Below are positions 44,291-52,180 of a stretch of 64,000 nucleotides of DNA, one piece after another. The notes under the pieces were generated by a model. It did not search any database, was not told the origin of the DNA, and worked only from the letters and a program-made list of their open reading frames with translations. This DNA is from Thiomicrorhabdus sp965602805 (GTDB lineage: Bacteria > Pseudomonadota > Gammaproteobacteria > Thiomicrospirales > Thiomicrospiraceae), in assembly GCA_965602805.1 (NCBI GenBank), contig CBFCZK010000003.1:175961-239960 (forward strand), in the 5' to 3' direction. The number at the start of each line of letters is the position of its first letter. The stretch's first letter is position 1. Both the position numbers and the translations under genes were made by a program.

Positions 44291-44782
44291 TTAAAGCCCT
44301 TTAAAAACCTTCTCCGCAATCGGTAGCTCTTTGCCTTCCGGCTTGTCATTAAAGATTTGCACTAAAACTTGGCTGACATTACCTGGCACTACATAGTCTT
44401 TAATCAACTGGCGCGCTTCCATCGGTGAATCTTTATGGATATACAGATAGATGTTGCGTAAATGACATTTATTATCCGGATCAGACGCCATAGGACGTAA
44501 AAGTCCACCACCGGTAATTTTGACATTCTCTTTGGTGACAATCACTATCTTATGATAGTAAGTGGAAGACGGCGGCTCGGCAAAACAAATCTGCAATACT
44601 CGGTCAAAATTACCTGAACCTTTATCTAGGCCACTGACAATTTTGGCAGAGGTCAGCTTAACCGGATCTTTACTGCAACCGCTTAAACCCATTAAAGCAC
44701 TTGCCAAAAAAAGTCCTGAAACCGCTAAAACCCCAGCTTTATAAGCCGAGCTTAAGCGTGATTTAGTTCCTGTAAATTGCAT
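44291..44782 (-). CDS. Hypothetical lipoprotein
   Basis: A 163-residue predicted lipoprotein: basic N-terminus, hydrophobic stretch and lipobox LSGC near residue 36, then a soluble domain of about 125 residues with two further Cys. I choose ATG 44782 because GGGAG lies five bases upstream. I do not recognise a family. It follows the Tim44-like gene by 33 bases and is probably co-transcribed with it, so a shared envelope role is possible. Confidence 0.7.
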   Translation of the reverse strand: MQFTGTKSRLSSAYKAGVLAVSGLFLASALMGLSGCSKDPVKLTSAKIVSGLDKGSGNFDRVLQICFAEPPSSTYYHKIVIVTKENVKITGGGLLRPMASDPDNKCHLRNIYLYIHKDSPMEARQLIKDYVVPGNVSQVLVQIFNDKPEGKELPIAEKVFKGL

Positions 44783-44815
44783 ACTATCTCCCACGTTTTA
44801 AAACGACAAGCTCTC

Positions 44816-45784
44816 TTAAAGTGTATCTGCATTTTGCTGAATTCCAGCAACCTGCCAAGTACCTTCGTCATTCGCCAAACGACGAATGTGCCAAATTTCA
44901 TTAAAGGCATGTGCACCTTCAGCAGCGTCTTCTTGAATGAACCCTGTGAAACGAATACTGGCGATAAAGAATTCACCATCAATTGCCATATCGGCTAATT
45001 CTGCATTCAAGGTATCGATCACCGTATGATTGTCACCTGGCTGCATGCCAGACATCTCTTGCTGTAGTGCTGCAAATAGTTCAGGAGAGCAATAAGACTC
45101 CACTTCTGACAAATCGACAGCATCCCAAGCCTTCTGCAAGCTTGCAAAGTGACCTTTCGCGCCTTCAACAAATTCATCAGCATTAAACCAAGCAGGTGTT
45201 TCAGTCAAATGTACGGCCTGATTACTCACTCCTTCACCCATACCACCTTCTAATGCAGAACCAAAAATAGAACCATTCGCATTTGGATTATAGGCAGGTG
45301 TTTCTGGCGTTGCTTCACGCTGATAAGTCTGCGCTTGAGGTTGTTCAGCCTGACGATTATCGGCTTGCTGATAATTTGACTCATAAGCAGCCTGTGGTTG
45401 ACCTTGCTTTTGACGCATATAAAAAGAGAACAACTTAAACAGCCCGAATGCAACTAACGCCATCAGCAGGATATCCATGATTTGAATACCTTCAAAACCA
45501 TCGCCCATAAACAACGATGCTAAAAGGCCACCGGCAACCAGACCACCCATCATGCCCATCATGCCTGCACGTGCAGGTGATCCTGCTGGTTTAGTCGCTG
45601 CAGTTGGCGCAGCCTTCGGTGCCGCTTTTGGGGCGGTGTTAAAAGATTTAGGCGCAACGGATTTAGAGTAACCAAAGCTACTACCACCACCAAAACGTTT
45701 GGCTTCAGCGACCTGAGTCACTGTAAAAAGTGTAAAAAACACCGTGAGTAGAGCCATAAAAGACGGTTTAACCAATTTATTCAC
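44816..45784 (-). CDS. Tim44-like domain membrane protein
   Basis: A 322-residue exported or membrane protein. An N-terminal signal (cleavage near VAEA) is followed by a low-complexity Lys/Pro/Ala linker, a Gly/Met-rich hydrophobic segment (GMMGMMGGLVAGGLLASLF), a second TM (MDILLMALVAFGLFKLFSFYM), a Gln-rich linker, and a C-terminal Tim44-like domain of about 150 residues (FVEGAKGHFASLQKAWDAVDLSEV). Bacterial Tim44-like proteins of this build are common in proteobacteria and poorly understood. The start is GTG 45784 with GGAG six bases upstream. Followed by a lipoprotein gene. Confidence 0.83.
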   Translation of the reverse strand: MNKLVKPSFMALLTVFFTLFTVTQVAEAKRFGGGSSFGYSKSVAPKSFNTAPKAAPKAAPTAATKPAGSPARAGMMGMMGGLVAGGLLASLFMGDGFEGIQIMDILLMALVAFGLFKLFSFYMRQKQGQPQAAYESNYQQADNRQAEQPQAQTYQREATPETPAYNPNANGSIFGSALEGGMGEGVSNQAVHLTETPAWFNADEFVEGAKGHFASLQKAWDAVDLSEVESYCSPELFAALQQEMSGMQPGDNHTVIDTLNAELADMAIDGEFFIASIRFTGFIQEDAAEGAHAFNEIWHIRRLANDEGTWQVAGIQQNADTL

Positions 45785-45880
45785 AAAAATCTCCAATCAT
45801 TAAATTTAATTTTATCTGTTTTATACGATTCTTTATGCCATGCATTGTAGCGTGTTTTGAAAACAACAAAAAACAATCTG

Positions 45881-45892
45881 ACCAGGCCTGGT
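45881..45892. repeat. ACCAGGCCTGGT palindrome, copy 6
   Basis: Perfect intergenic copy just after the methyltransferase stop on the minus strand, within TGACCAGGCCTGGTC and followed on the plus strand by GTTTTTA. Confidence 0.88.
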
Positions 45893-45917
45893 CGTTTTTA
45901 ATCTCGCTAAAAGAGGT

Positions 45918-46499
45918 TTACTGTTTCACACAACGTGAAATCGTATAGTCTTTGCCTTGTTTCACTTTATCGTAATTACCGAATACTTCCATAAAGTTAC
46001 GTTTCATATACTGACGCAGTCCATTAATGGTCACCACGACGAACTGTCCGCCTGGCTCAAGATGATCATGAACATCGTGTAACAAAATACTTAACATCTC
46101 TTTACCAACCTTGGCCGGAACGTTTGAGACAACAGTGGTAAACTTCATATCCTTTGGTACCGCACTTAAGCCGTTAGACAGATACGCTTTAGCATGGCCT
46201 AAATTGTTTTTCTGGGCATTTTTATTGGCGTAATCAACCGCCACAAAATCTTTATCCACCATGTGGACTTGGCCTTTAGGCGCATTGGCGGCAATTGCCA
46301 AACCTAGTGGGCCGTAACCACAACCGATATCTAAAACGATGTCATCTTCTTTAATTTCAAGGTATTTTAAAAACAGATCAGTACCTGAATCGATTTCACG
46401 CGGGCTAAATATCCCCCAAGTGGTGGCAAATTTTAAAGGTTTGCCCATTAGCTCTGCTTCGATGAGTAGATCTTTTTTTAGTTCGTCAATTGTGGCCAC
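45918..46499 (-). CDS. Class I SAM-dependent methyltransferase, small (RsmC-like) type
   Basis: A 193-residue methyltransferase. Motif I is VLDIGCGYGPLGLAIA (about 54-69), followed by the acidic residue in VHMVDKDFVAVDYA. The MTS-type motif IV, usually NPP[YFHW], is replaced by SNVPAKVG (about 124-131), which is seen in related uncharacterised proteins and leaves the target (rRNA, protein or small molecule) open. No TM or signal. Encoded divergently from rep, preceded on the other side by a palindrome and the Tim44-like gene. Confidence 0.85.
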   Translation of the reverse strand: MATIDELKKDLLIEAELMGKPLKFATTWGIFSPREIDSGTDLFLKYLEIKEDDIVLDIGCGYGPLGLAIAANAPKGQVHMVDKDFVAVDYANKNAQKNNLGHAKAYLSNGLSAVPKDMKFTTVVSNVPAKVGKEMLSILLHDVHDHLEPGGQFVVVTINGLRQYMKRNFMEVFGNYDKVKQGKDYTISRCVKQ

Positions 46500-46589
46500 T
46501 TTGTTCGCTTCCTAGGGTCGTTTTGAATTATCATATTGTACCTTCTTTATTCACCCCCAATTTGAAAACTGGTAGAACCCGCAAAACCC

Positions 46590-48623
46590 ATGCATAGCTT
46601 AAACGAAAGACAACGCCAAGCCGTATTACACATAGAGACCCCCGCCCTGGTTTTAGCCGGTGCTGGCTCGGGTAAAACACGTGTAATCACGGAGAAAATC
46701 GCCTATTTGATTCGTAAATGCGATGTCAAAGCGCACAATATTTATGCCCTGACCTTTACCAATAAATCGGCTAAAGAGATGAAGGAGCGTGTTACCAAGT
46801 TATTGAAGGATGAAAATACCAAGGGACTGAATGTCTCGACCTTTCATAACTTGGGGCTGAATATCATTCGCCAAGAATATAAAGCACTGGGCTATAAATC
46901 AACCTTCTCTATTATGGATGCGACCGACAGTGGGCAAATCCTTAAAGAATTGATGCTTAAACAGACGGTGGACCCCGAAGTGTTAGATGGTGTGCAGTGG
47001 GACATTTCCAGCTGGAAAAACGACAGGGTCTCGCCTCAACAAGCCTTGGAACAAGCGGAGGATGCCGCCGGTCAATCGCGTGCTATTCTATATGCGGCTT
47101 ACCAGAAACAGTTACACGCTTATAATGCGGTGGATTTTGATGATTTGATTGGTCTGCCGGTCAAGCTTTTTTCTGAAAACCCCGAAGCCCTTGAGCGCTG
47201 GCAAAATAAAGTCCGTTACTTATTGGTTGATGAGTATCAAGATACCAATGCCTCGCAGTATGCTTTGGTGAAATATCTGGTGGGGATTCAAGCCCGTTTT
47301 ACCGTGGTAGGCGATGATGACCAATCTATTTACGCTTGGCGTGGTGCTCAGCCGGAAAACCTGGCATTACTGCAGACCGATTTCCCAGCGTTAAAGCTGA
47401 TTAAATTGGAGCAAAATTACCGCTCGAGTAACCGAATTTTACAGTCGGCTAACCAACTCATCTCGAATAACCCACATATTTTTGAAAAGAAACTGTGGAG
47501 TGAGATGGGTATGGGCGACCCTCTCCGCGTCATCACTTGTGCCAATGAAAACCAAGAAGCCGAACGCGTGGTGTCTGAAATCATTGTCCACAAGTTTAAG
47601 ACCCGCAGTAAAAACAGCGATTATGCGATTCTCTATCGAGGCAACCACCAGTCACGTTTAATGGAACGTGCCTTGCGTGAACAGAACATTCAGTATGTCA
47701 TTTCTGGTGGCAAATCCTTTTTTGACCATGCCGAAGTGAAAGATGTCATGAGTTATCTGCGCCTTATTGTCAACCCAGATGATGATGCGGCGTTCTTGCG
47801 TATCGTCAATACGCCACGCCGTGAAATCGGCGCATCAACACTCGAAAAACTAGCGACCTATGCCACAGGACGAGATATCAGCCTGTTTGACGCCACCCAA
47901 GAGTTTGGTTTAACCACAATTTTGTCTGAAAAGTCTTTAAAACGTGTGCAGCGCTTTGGTGAACAACTACTCGACTGGGCGCAAAAAGCCGATGCTGCCG
48001 AAGGTGAAGAAGTCACCTCGTTTGTCCGTCAGCTCATTGAAAACATTGAATATGATAACTGGATCCATGAAAATGCCAGCAACCCCAAAGCGGCTGAGAA
48101 ACGAATCAACAATGTACGCGAACTCACCACTTGGATTGAACGCATTATCAATAAAGCCAAAGAAGAAGATGGTGAAGACAAACGTTTAGAAACCATTGTC
48201 ACGCACATGATGCTGATGGATATGATGGAACGTAATGAGTCTGAAAAAGAGCATGATATGGTCAGTTTAATGACTCTGCATGCTTCTAAAGGACTGGAGT
48301 TTCCACATGTCTTTCTGATTGGCATGGAAGAAGAGATGTTGCCTCATAAACAAAACATGGAATCCCCCGGCCTAGAAGAAGAACGTCGTCTGGCTTACGT
48401 TGGTATTACGCGTGCCCAGCGCACCATGACCATGACTTACGCCAGTAAACGCCGAAAATATGGTGAAGACATGACTTGTGATCCAAGTCGCTTTTTAGAA
48501 GAGTTGCCTGAAGAGTGCCTCAAATGGGAAGGTAAACCGGGTGTGGTGATTAGTAAAGAAGAGCAAATGGACACGGGTAATGCCCATCTTGCCAGCTTAA
48601 AATCTTTCCTTAAAAAAGACTAA
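46590..48623 (+). CDS. rep: ATP-dependent DNA helicase Rep
   Basis: A 677-residue superfamily 1A 3'-5' helicase of the Rep branch, used to clear proteins ahead of replication forks. The start LNERQRQAVLHIETPALVLAGAGSGKT gives motif I (residues 23-30). Motif Ia ALTFTNKSAKEMKERV, motif II LLVDEYQDTN, motif III VGDDDQSIYAWRGA, motif IV QNYRSSNRIL, motif V TLHASKGLEFPHVF and motif VI LAYVGITRA are all intact. Length and the Rep-specific N-terminus distinguish it from UvrD and PcrA. Divergent from the methyltransferase gene. Confidence 0.94.
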   Translation: MHSLNERQRQAVLHIETPALVLAGAGSGKTRVITEKIAYLIRKCDVKAHNIYALTFTNKSAKEMKERVTKLLKDENTKGLNVSTFHNLGLNIIRQEYKALGYKSTFSIMDATDSGQILKELMLKQTVDPEVLDGVQWDISSWKNDRVSPQQALEQAEDAAGQSRAILYAAYQKQLHAYNAVDFDDLIGLPVKLFSENPEALERWQNKVRYLLVDEYQDTNASQYALVKYLVGIQARFTVVGDDDQSIYAWRGAQPENLALLQTDFPALKLIKLEQNYRSSNRILQSANQLISNNPHIFEKKLWSEMGMGDPLRVITCANENQEAERVVSEIIVHKFKTRSKNSDYAILYRGNHQSRLMERALREQNIQYVISGGKSFFDHAEVKDVMSYLRLIVNPDDDAAFLRIVNTPRREIGASTLEKLATYATGRDISLFDATQEFGLTTILSEKSLKRVQRFGEQLLDWAQKADAAEGEEVTSFVRQLIENIEYDNWIHENASNPKAAEKRINNVRELTTWIERIINKAKEEDGEDKRLETIVTHMMLMDMMERNESEKEHDMVSLMTLHASKGLEFPHVFLIGMEEEMLPHKQNMESPGLEEERRLAYVGITRAQRTMTMTYASKRRKYGEDMTCDPSRFLEELPEECLKWEGKPGVVISKEEQMDTGNAHLASLKSFLKKD

Positions 48624-48698
48624 TATTTTCAGCATTTAAAGCCATTCGAATGAGTGGCTAATATAATTTGCCATTCAGAACAGCCTACGGAGTATTCC

Positions 48699-49925
48699 AT
48701 GTCGTCAACCCTGACAGCCACATCAGCCACAATCCCAAACTTTCAATTTGCGCCTATGCCGCACATTTATTTTGGTTGGGGGATTCGTCTTCAGCTGTTA
48801 GAAGCCTTATCCACAGGTTATTCAGGCAAGGTTGTTTTGATCACTGGAAAAACTCTTTGTGCACCAGGTAATTTTGGTGACACCTTATTAACCCAGCTTC
48901 AAAGCCACACGACTCAAGTGAAACACTTCGTGGTCACGGGCGAACCTTCACCGCAATTGGTGGATGACATCGTTAAACAATGCCCAATCGACACTCAAGT
49001 AGTGATTGGTTTAGGCGGCGGTAGCGTATTGGATGCCGCTAAAGCCGTGGCCGGATTAATTCCTAGCCAAACCTCCGTAATGGATTATTTGGAAGGCGTG
49101 GGCTTAGGTAAGCAGTTTAACGTTGAAACCTGCCCTTTTATCGCCATACCGACCACCGCAGGCACCGGCAGCGAGACCACTAAAAACGCAGTATTATCCA
49201 ATGTCGGCCACTTTAAAAAATCCTTCCGCGATGATAAATTATTGGCTAAGCAGGCCTGGTTAGATCCTGAGTTATTAATCAGTTGCTCTAAAGAAGTGCT
49301 CTATGCCACTGGCATGGATGCGTTTACCCAACTGCTAGAATCCTACACCACCTTAAAACCCAACCCGATTACCGATGCGCTGGCTTGGCAAGGCATGACG
49401 CTGTTCAAGGACGCTTTTGAGATGATTAATAGCGTTGATACAGACTTGCAACAACAAGGGTATAGCAATCTAATGTTAGCGGCCTCGCTGTCGGGCACAA
49501 CCCTTGCCAACGCTGGACTCGGAGCTGTGCACGGTTTAGCGGGGCCAATCGGTGCATTTTTTGAAGCGCCACATGGCATTGTCTGCGCTAAGTTATTAGC
49601 CCCTATTACACAATTTAACATTGAAGCATTACAAACCGAGCAAACCGCTACATCACAAAAGACCTTGGCAAAATATATCTTAATAGCTCAACTATTTGAT
49701 CCAAGTCTAAGTGAACAGAATGCATTACCAGGCCTGGTCAAAATTTTAAATGGTTTTTCGCAAAAATACACACCACAAGGTCTGGCGAAATATGGTTTAA
49801 CGGAAGCTAACCTGCAACCTGTTTTAAGTAACTGTCGTAGCGGCAGCATGCTCGGAAATCCTGTCGTTTTAGAGGATGAACAACTTATTAAAGCGTTGAA
49901 GCAAGCTTTATCGAGTTGCAAATAG
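48699..49925 (+). CDS. Iron-containing alcohol dehydrogenase
   Basis: A 408-residue group III (iron-dependent) alcohol dehydrogenase. NAD-binding GLGGGSVLDAAKAVAG (about 108-123), the family signature region PTTAGTGSETTKNAVL and the metal ligands in GMDAFTQLLE, HGLAGPIGAFFEAPHGIVCA are present. The substrate is not predictable. I use ATG 48699 with GGAG six bases upstream, rather than the upstream in-frame start. Two copies of the AGGCCT palindrome fall inside the gene, one perfect. A MITE has inserted 15 bases after the stop. Confidence 0.9.
   Translation: MSSTLTATSATIPNFQFAPMPHIYFGWGIRLQLLEALSTGYSGKVVLITGKTLCAPGNFGDTLLTQLQSHTTQVKHFVVTGEPSPQLVDDIVKQCPIDTQVVIGLGGGSVLDAAKAVAGLIPSQTSVMDYLEGVGLGKQFNVETCPFIAIPTTAGTGSETTKNAVLSNVGHFKKSFRDDKLLAKQAWLDPELLISCSKEVLYATGMDAFTQLLESYTTLKPNPITDALAWQGMTLFKDAFEMINSVDTDLQQQGYSNLMLAASLSGTTLANAGLGAVHGLAGPIGAFFEAPHGIVCAKLLAPITQFNIEALQTEQTATSQKTLAKYILIAQLFDPSLSEQNALPGLVKILNGFSQKYTPQGLAKYGLTEANLQPVLSNCRSGSMLGNPVVLEDEQLIKALKQALSSCK
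49728..49739. repeat. ACCAGGCCTGGT palindrome, copy 7 (inside the alcohol dehydrogenase gene)
   Basis: Perfect copy encoding Pro-Gly-Leu-Val. A 10-base partial copy, CAGGCCTGGT, lies at 49251-49260 in the same gene. Confidence 0.88.
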
Positions 49926-49940
49926 CATAACGTCATTAAG

Positions 49941-50097
49941 AGACCTTTGCACGAGTGGCTGCACAAATAAAAATGGTTAAAAATCACCTAAATTTCGTTC
50001 TAAAACTTGCCAATAGCCAGCTATTACCTACGTTTTACGCCTTATTTAGACAATTTTTACCTCATTTTTCTCTCGCGCCCCACTCGTGCAAAGGTCT
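49941..50097. mobile_element. 157-bp MITE with 18-bp perfect terminal inverted repeats
   Basis: Ends AGACCTTTGCACGAGTGG (49941-49958) and CCACTCGTGCAAAGGTCT (50080-50097) are perfect inverted copies. CATTAAG flanks both sides (49934-49940 and 50098-50104), a 7-bp target duplication. The interior has no reading frame. The parent element would be a transposase-encoding IS with the same ends. The family is not assigned. Confidence 0.88.
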
Positions 50098-50198
50098 CAT
50101 TAAGTAGTAAGTCAGGTATCTGTTAGTAACGCGGCAATAACTCATATAAACGCTAAGCAATCAATTTCAACTTTTTTCTTTACTACTCTTTAGTACCC

Positions 50199-50228
50199 TT
50201 TACGTTAAAAGTAGTATCATGGTATAAA
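50199..50228 (+). promoter_or_regulatory. Possible promoter of the OmpA-like gene
   Basis: TTTACG and TATAAA separated by 18 bases, about 150 bases before the start codon, which would give a long 5' leader. Confidence 0.35.
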
Positions 50229-50375
50229 TTCACAATCAGCAAACTGGCATTTGGTATTTATTTAATGGACGCTATCGTCTAAACCACCGACCTCTAGCTG
50301 ATACGCAGACGGCCTATAACCTACCTAGAGCTTAAAACGGCTATCTAATAACATAACCAACTGCAGGGACTTCTT

Positions 50376-51209
50376 ATGAAAAACTTTCAAAAAAACTTAA
50401 TCGCAAGCATCTTCGTTATTGGTTCAACGACCTCTTTAGCCGTTGCCGCAGAAGAAGCTAATACGAAAAATGTAAGCAACCATGCCGCAGAAAGCCTTAT
50501 TAGCTTAGATGCGAAGATTGTTGGTACACTTTATAAAGACTTGGACCAAGATGGTGTACAAGATCAACTTGACCACTGTCCTAATACATTAATGGGTGCC
50601 GCTGTTGATAAGCTTGGCTGTGAATTGGATACAGATCAAGATGGTGTTTTTGACCGCCTTGACCAATGCCCTGGTAGCCCACCAGGAGCCATAGTCAATG
50701 TGTTTGGTTGTGAAAGTGATGCTGATGGTGATGGCGTATTAGACAGTAAAGATGCCTGCCCTGACACGCCAGAAGGTGCAACGGTCAACGAACAAGGTTG
50801 CGTACCAATGGCGGTCGTCATTTCCAACATCATATTCAACAGTGCTAAACACGACATTCGTCCAGATCAAATAGAAATCCTACGCAAAGATGCCGCTGCT
50901 CTAAATGACTTAAAAGCAGGAGAAGTGATATTAATCACAGGTCACACAGATTCTGTGGGCGAAGAAGGAATGAATGAACGTCTATCTTGGCGCCGTGCGA
51001 ACAGCACCAAAGATTTTATCGTCTCTGATTTTGGAACAAATGCTGACCGTGTCTATATCTCTGGTAAAGGTGAAATGGAACCGATTGCGGATAACGCTAC
51101 TATTCCTGGCCGCCAAGAAAACCGACGTATTCAATTTAAAGTCATTCTTCAAGAAGAATTACCAGAACCCATTTCTTTAACCCTACCAAAGGGTATGGAG
51201 AAAAAGTAA
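50376..51209 (+). CDS. OmpA-family protein with thrombospondin type 3 repeats
   Basis: A 277-residue envelope protein. After a signal peptide (cleavage near residue 24) come three calcium-binding thrombospondin-3-type repeats (DLDQDGVQDQLDHCP, DTDQDGVFDRLDQCP, DADGDGVLDSKDACP) with paired Cys. A peptidoglycan-binding OmpA C-terminal domain follows (about 150-260: ILITGHTDSVGEEGMNERLSWRRA). It has no obvious beta-barrel, so it may be a periplasmic or lipid-independent tether. It lies directly upstream of lapG, a layout seen in Lap-like clusters, though a separate terminator divides them. Confidence 0.88.
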   Translation: MKNFQKNLIASIFVIGSTTSLAVAAEEANTKNVSNHAAESLISLDAKIVGTLYKDLDQDGVQDQLDHCPNTLMGAAVDKLGCELDTDQDGVFDRLDQCPGSPPGAIVNVFGCESDADGDGVLDSKDACPDTPEGATVNEQGCVPMAVVISNIIFNSAKHDIRPDQIEILRKDAAALNDLKAGEVILITGHTDSVGEEGMNERLSWRRANSTKDFIVSDFGTNADRVYISGKGEMEPIADNATIPGRQENRRIQFKVILQEELPEPISLTLPKGMEKK

Positions 51210-51218
51210 ACGCCTCTC

Positions 51219-51312
51219 TGAACTTGACTAAAATTAACGAGTTATCGTTAAAGTTCAGACATCCGTTGGATGTCTGCTGCGCAAATAGAACCCACTTTAA
51301 GTGGGTTTTTTT
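51219..51312 (+). terminator. Three hairpins in series ending in an intrinsic terminator
   Basis: TTAACGA/TCGTTAA (51234-51251, extended by TGAACT/AGTTCA), CAGACATCC/GGATGTCTG (51256-51276) and AACCCAC/GTGGGTT (51289-51307) followed by seven T. The last is a canonical terminator of the OmpA-like gene. The first two may stabilise the 3' end. Confidence 0.75.
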
Positions 51313-51411
51313 ATACCCTTTCTGCTAAAACACCCTTTAAGTCATGGACTATTACTCCTTAGCCTCACTTTGAGTATTGCCTTTGCCATTAACCCCCGAT
51401 AAACTGACAGC

Positions 51412-52074
51412 ATGATTTCACGGTACGGCTTAAATACAGTTAGCTTATTTCTGATCACACTTTTAGGCTTAGCCTGGGTGACCGCAGCGGAAACCCCGCG
51501 CATTGTCTCAGCAAAAGAAATCCAACAGGTGACAAAAACCCATGGCATATTTGCAGGAAAGCGCTTAGAAGCATGGCAAAATCTTGTAGACGAAAACATT
51601 CACCAACCCGAAGCGATCCAGCTAAAAAATGTCAATGACTTCTTTAATGAAGTCCGTTTCATTTCCGATATCAAACACTGGAAGCAGAAAGATTACTGGG
51701 CGACTCCGATAGAGCTACTGGCGACCGATGGTGGCGATTGTGAAGACTACACTATCGCCAAGTATTTCACCTTAAAGGCGCTTGGGGTATCTCAAAAGAA
51801 GCTTTATTTAACCTATGTTAAAGCCATTCGTTTAAATCAAGCACATATGGTGCTAACCTATTTTGAAAAACCTAAGTCCATTCCTTTGGTGCTAGACAAC
51901 ATTAACAAGAAGATTTTCCCCGCAACCAAACGCAAAGATTTGGTGCCGATATACAGCTTTAACGGTGATGGTCTTTGGCTAGCAAAAGAACGTGGCAAAG
52001 GTAAATCGGTATCGGGCGGCACTAAAAAACTCACGGCCTGGAACAACTTATTAAAAAGACTGCAGCCTTCATGA
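51412..52074 (+). CDS. lapG: LapG-type transglutaminase-like cysteine protease
   Basis: A 220-residue periplasmic bacterial transglutaminase-like cysteine protease. A signal/TM covers about 8-25. The catalytic triad is Cys110 (TDGGDCEDY), His145 (NQAHMVLTY) and Asp162 (LVLDNIN). LapG releases large adhesins from the cell surface by cutting their N-terminal retention module when c-di-GMP is low. The calcium-binding acidic residues next to the Cys are present. It is followed by lapD, whose product sequesters LapG at high c-di-GMP. Confidence 0.92.
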   Translation: MISRYGLNTVSLFLITLLGLAWVTAAETPRIVSAKEIQQVTKTHGIFAGKRLEAWQNLVDENIHQPEAIQLKNVNDFFNEVRFISDIKHWKQKDYWATPIELLATDGGDCEDYTIAKYFTLKALGVSQKKLYLTYVKAIRLNQAHMVLTYFEKPKSIPLVLDNINKKIFPATKRKDLVPIYSFNGDGLWLAKERGKGKSVSGGTKKLTAWNNLLKRLQPS

Positions 52075-52180
52075 CCAGCCACTATTCAAATCAATGCATT
52101 GTCCGTTTCACATTATTTAATGTCGAACACCCGTTGCACGCTCAATGGACGAACACTCCGCTTTCAAAAGGACTTAAATT

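Larger units (their letters stand above)
49926..50375. other. 450-base intergenic region with a MITE and a long leader
   Basis: Contains the MITE (49941-50097 plus target repeats) and then about 270 bases upstream of the OmpA-like gene with one candidate promoter (50199-50228) and a leader of about 140 bases carrying small inverted repeats. No ORF. Confidence 0.7.

Noticed and set aside
50229..50375. c-di-GMP riboswitch before the OmpA-like gene
   Set aside because: The conserved GEMM-type sequence blocks are not present; only small generic hairpins are visible.
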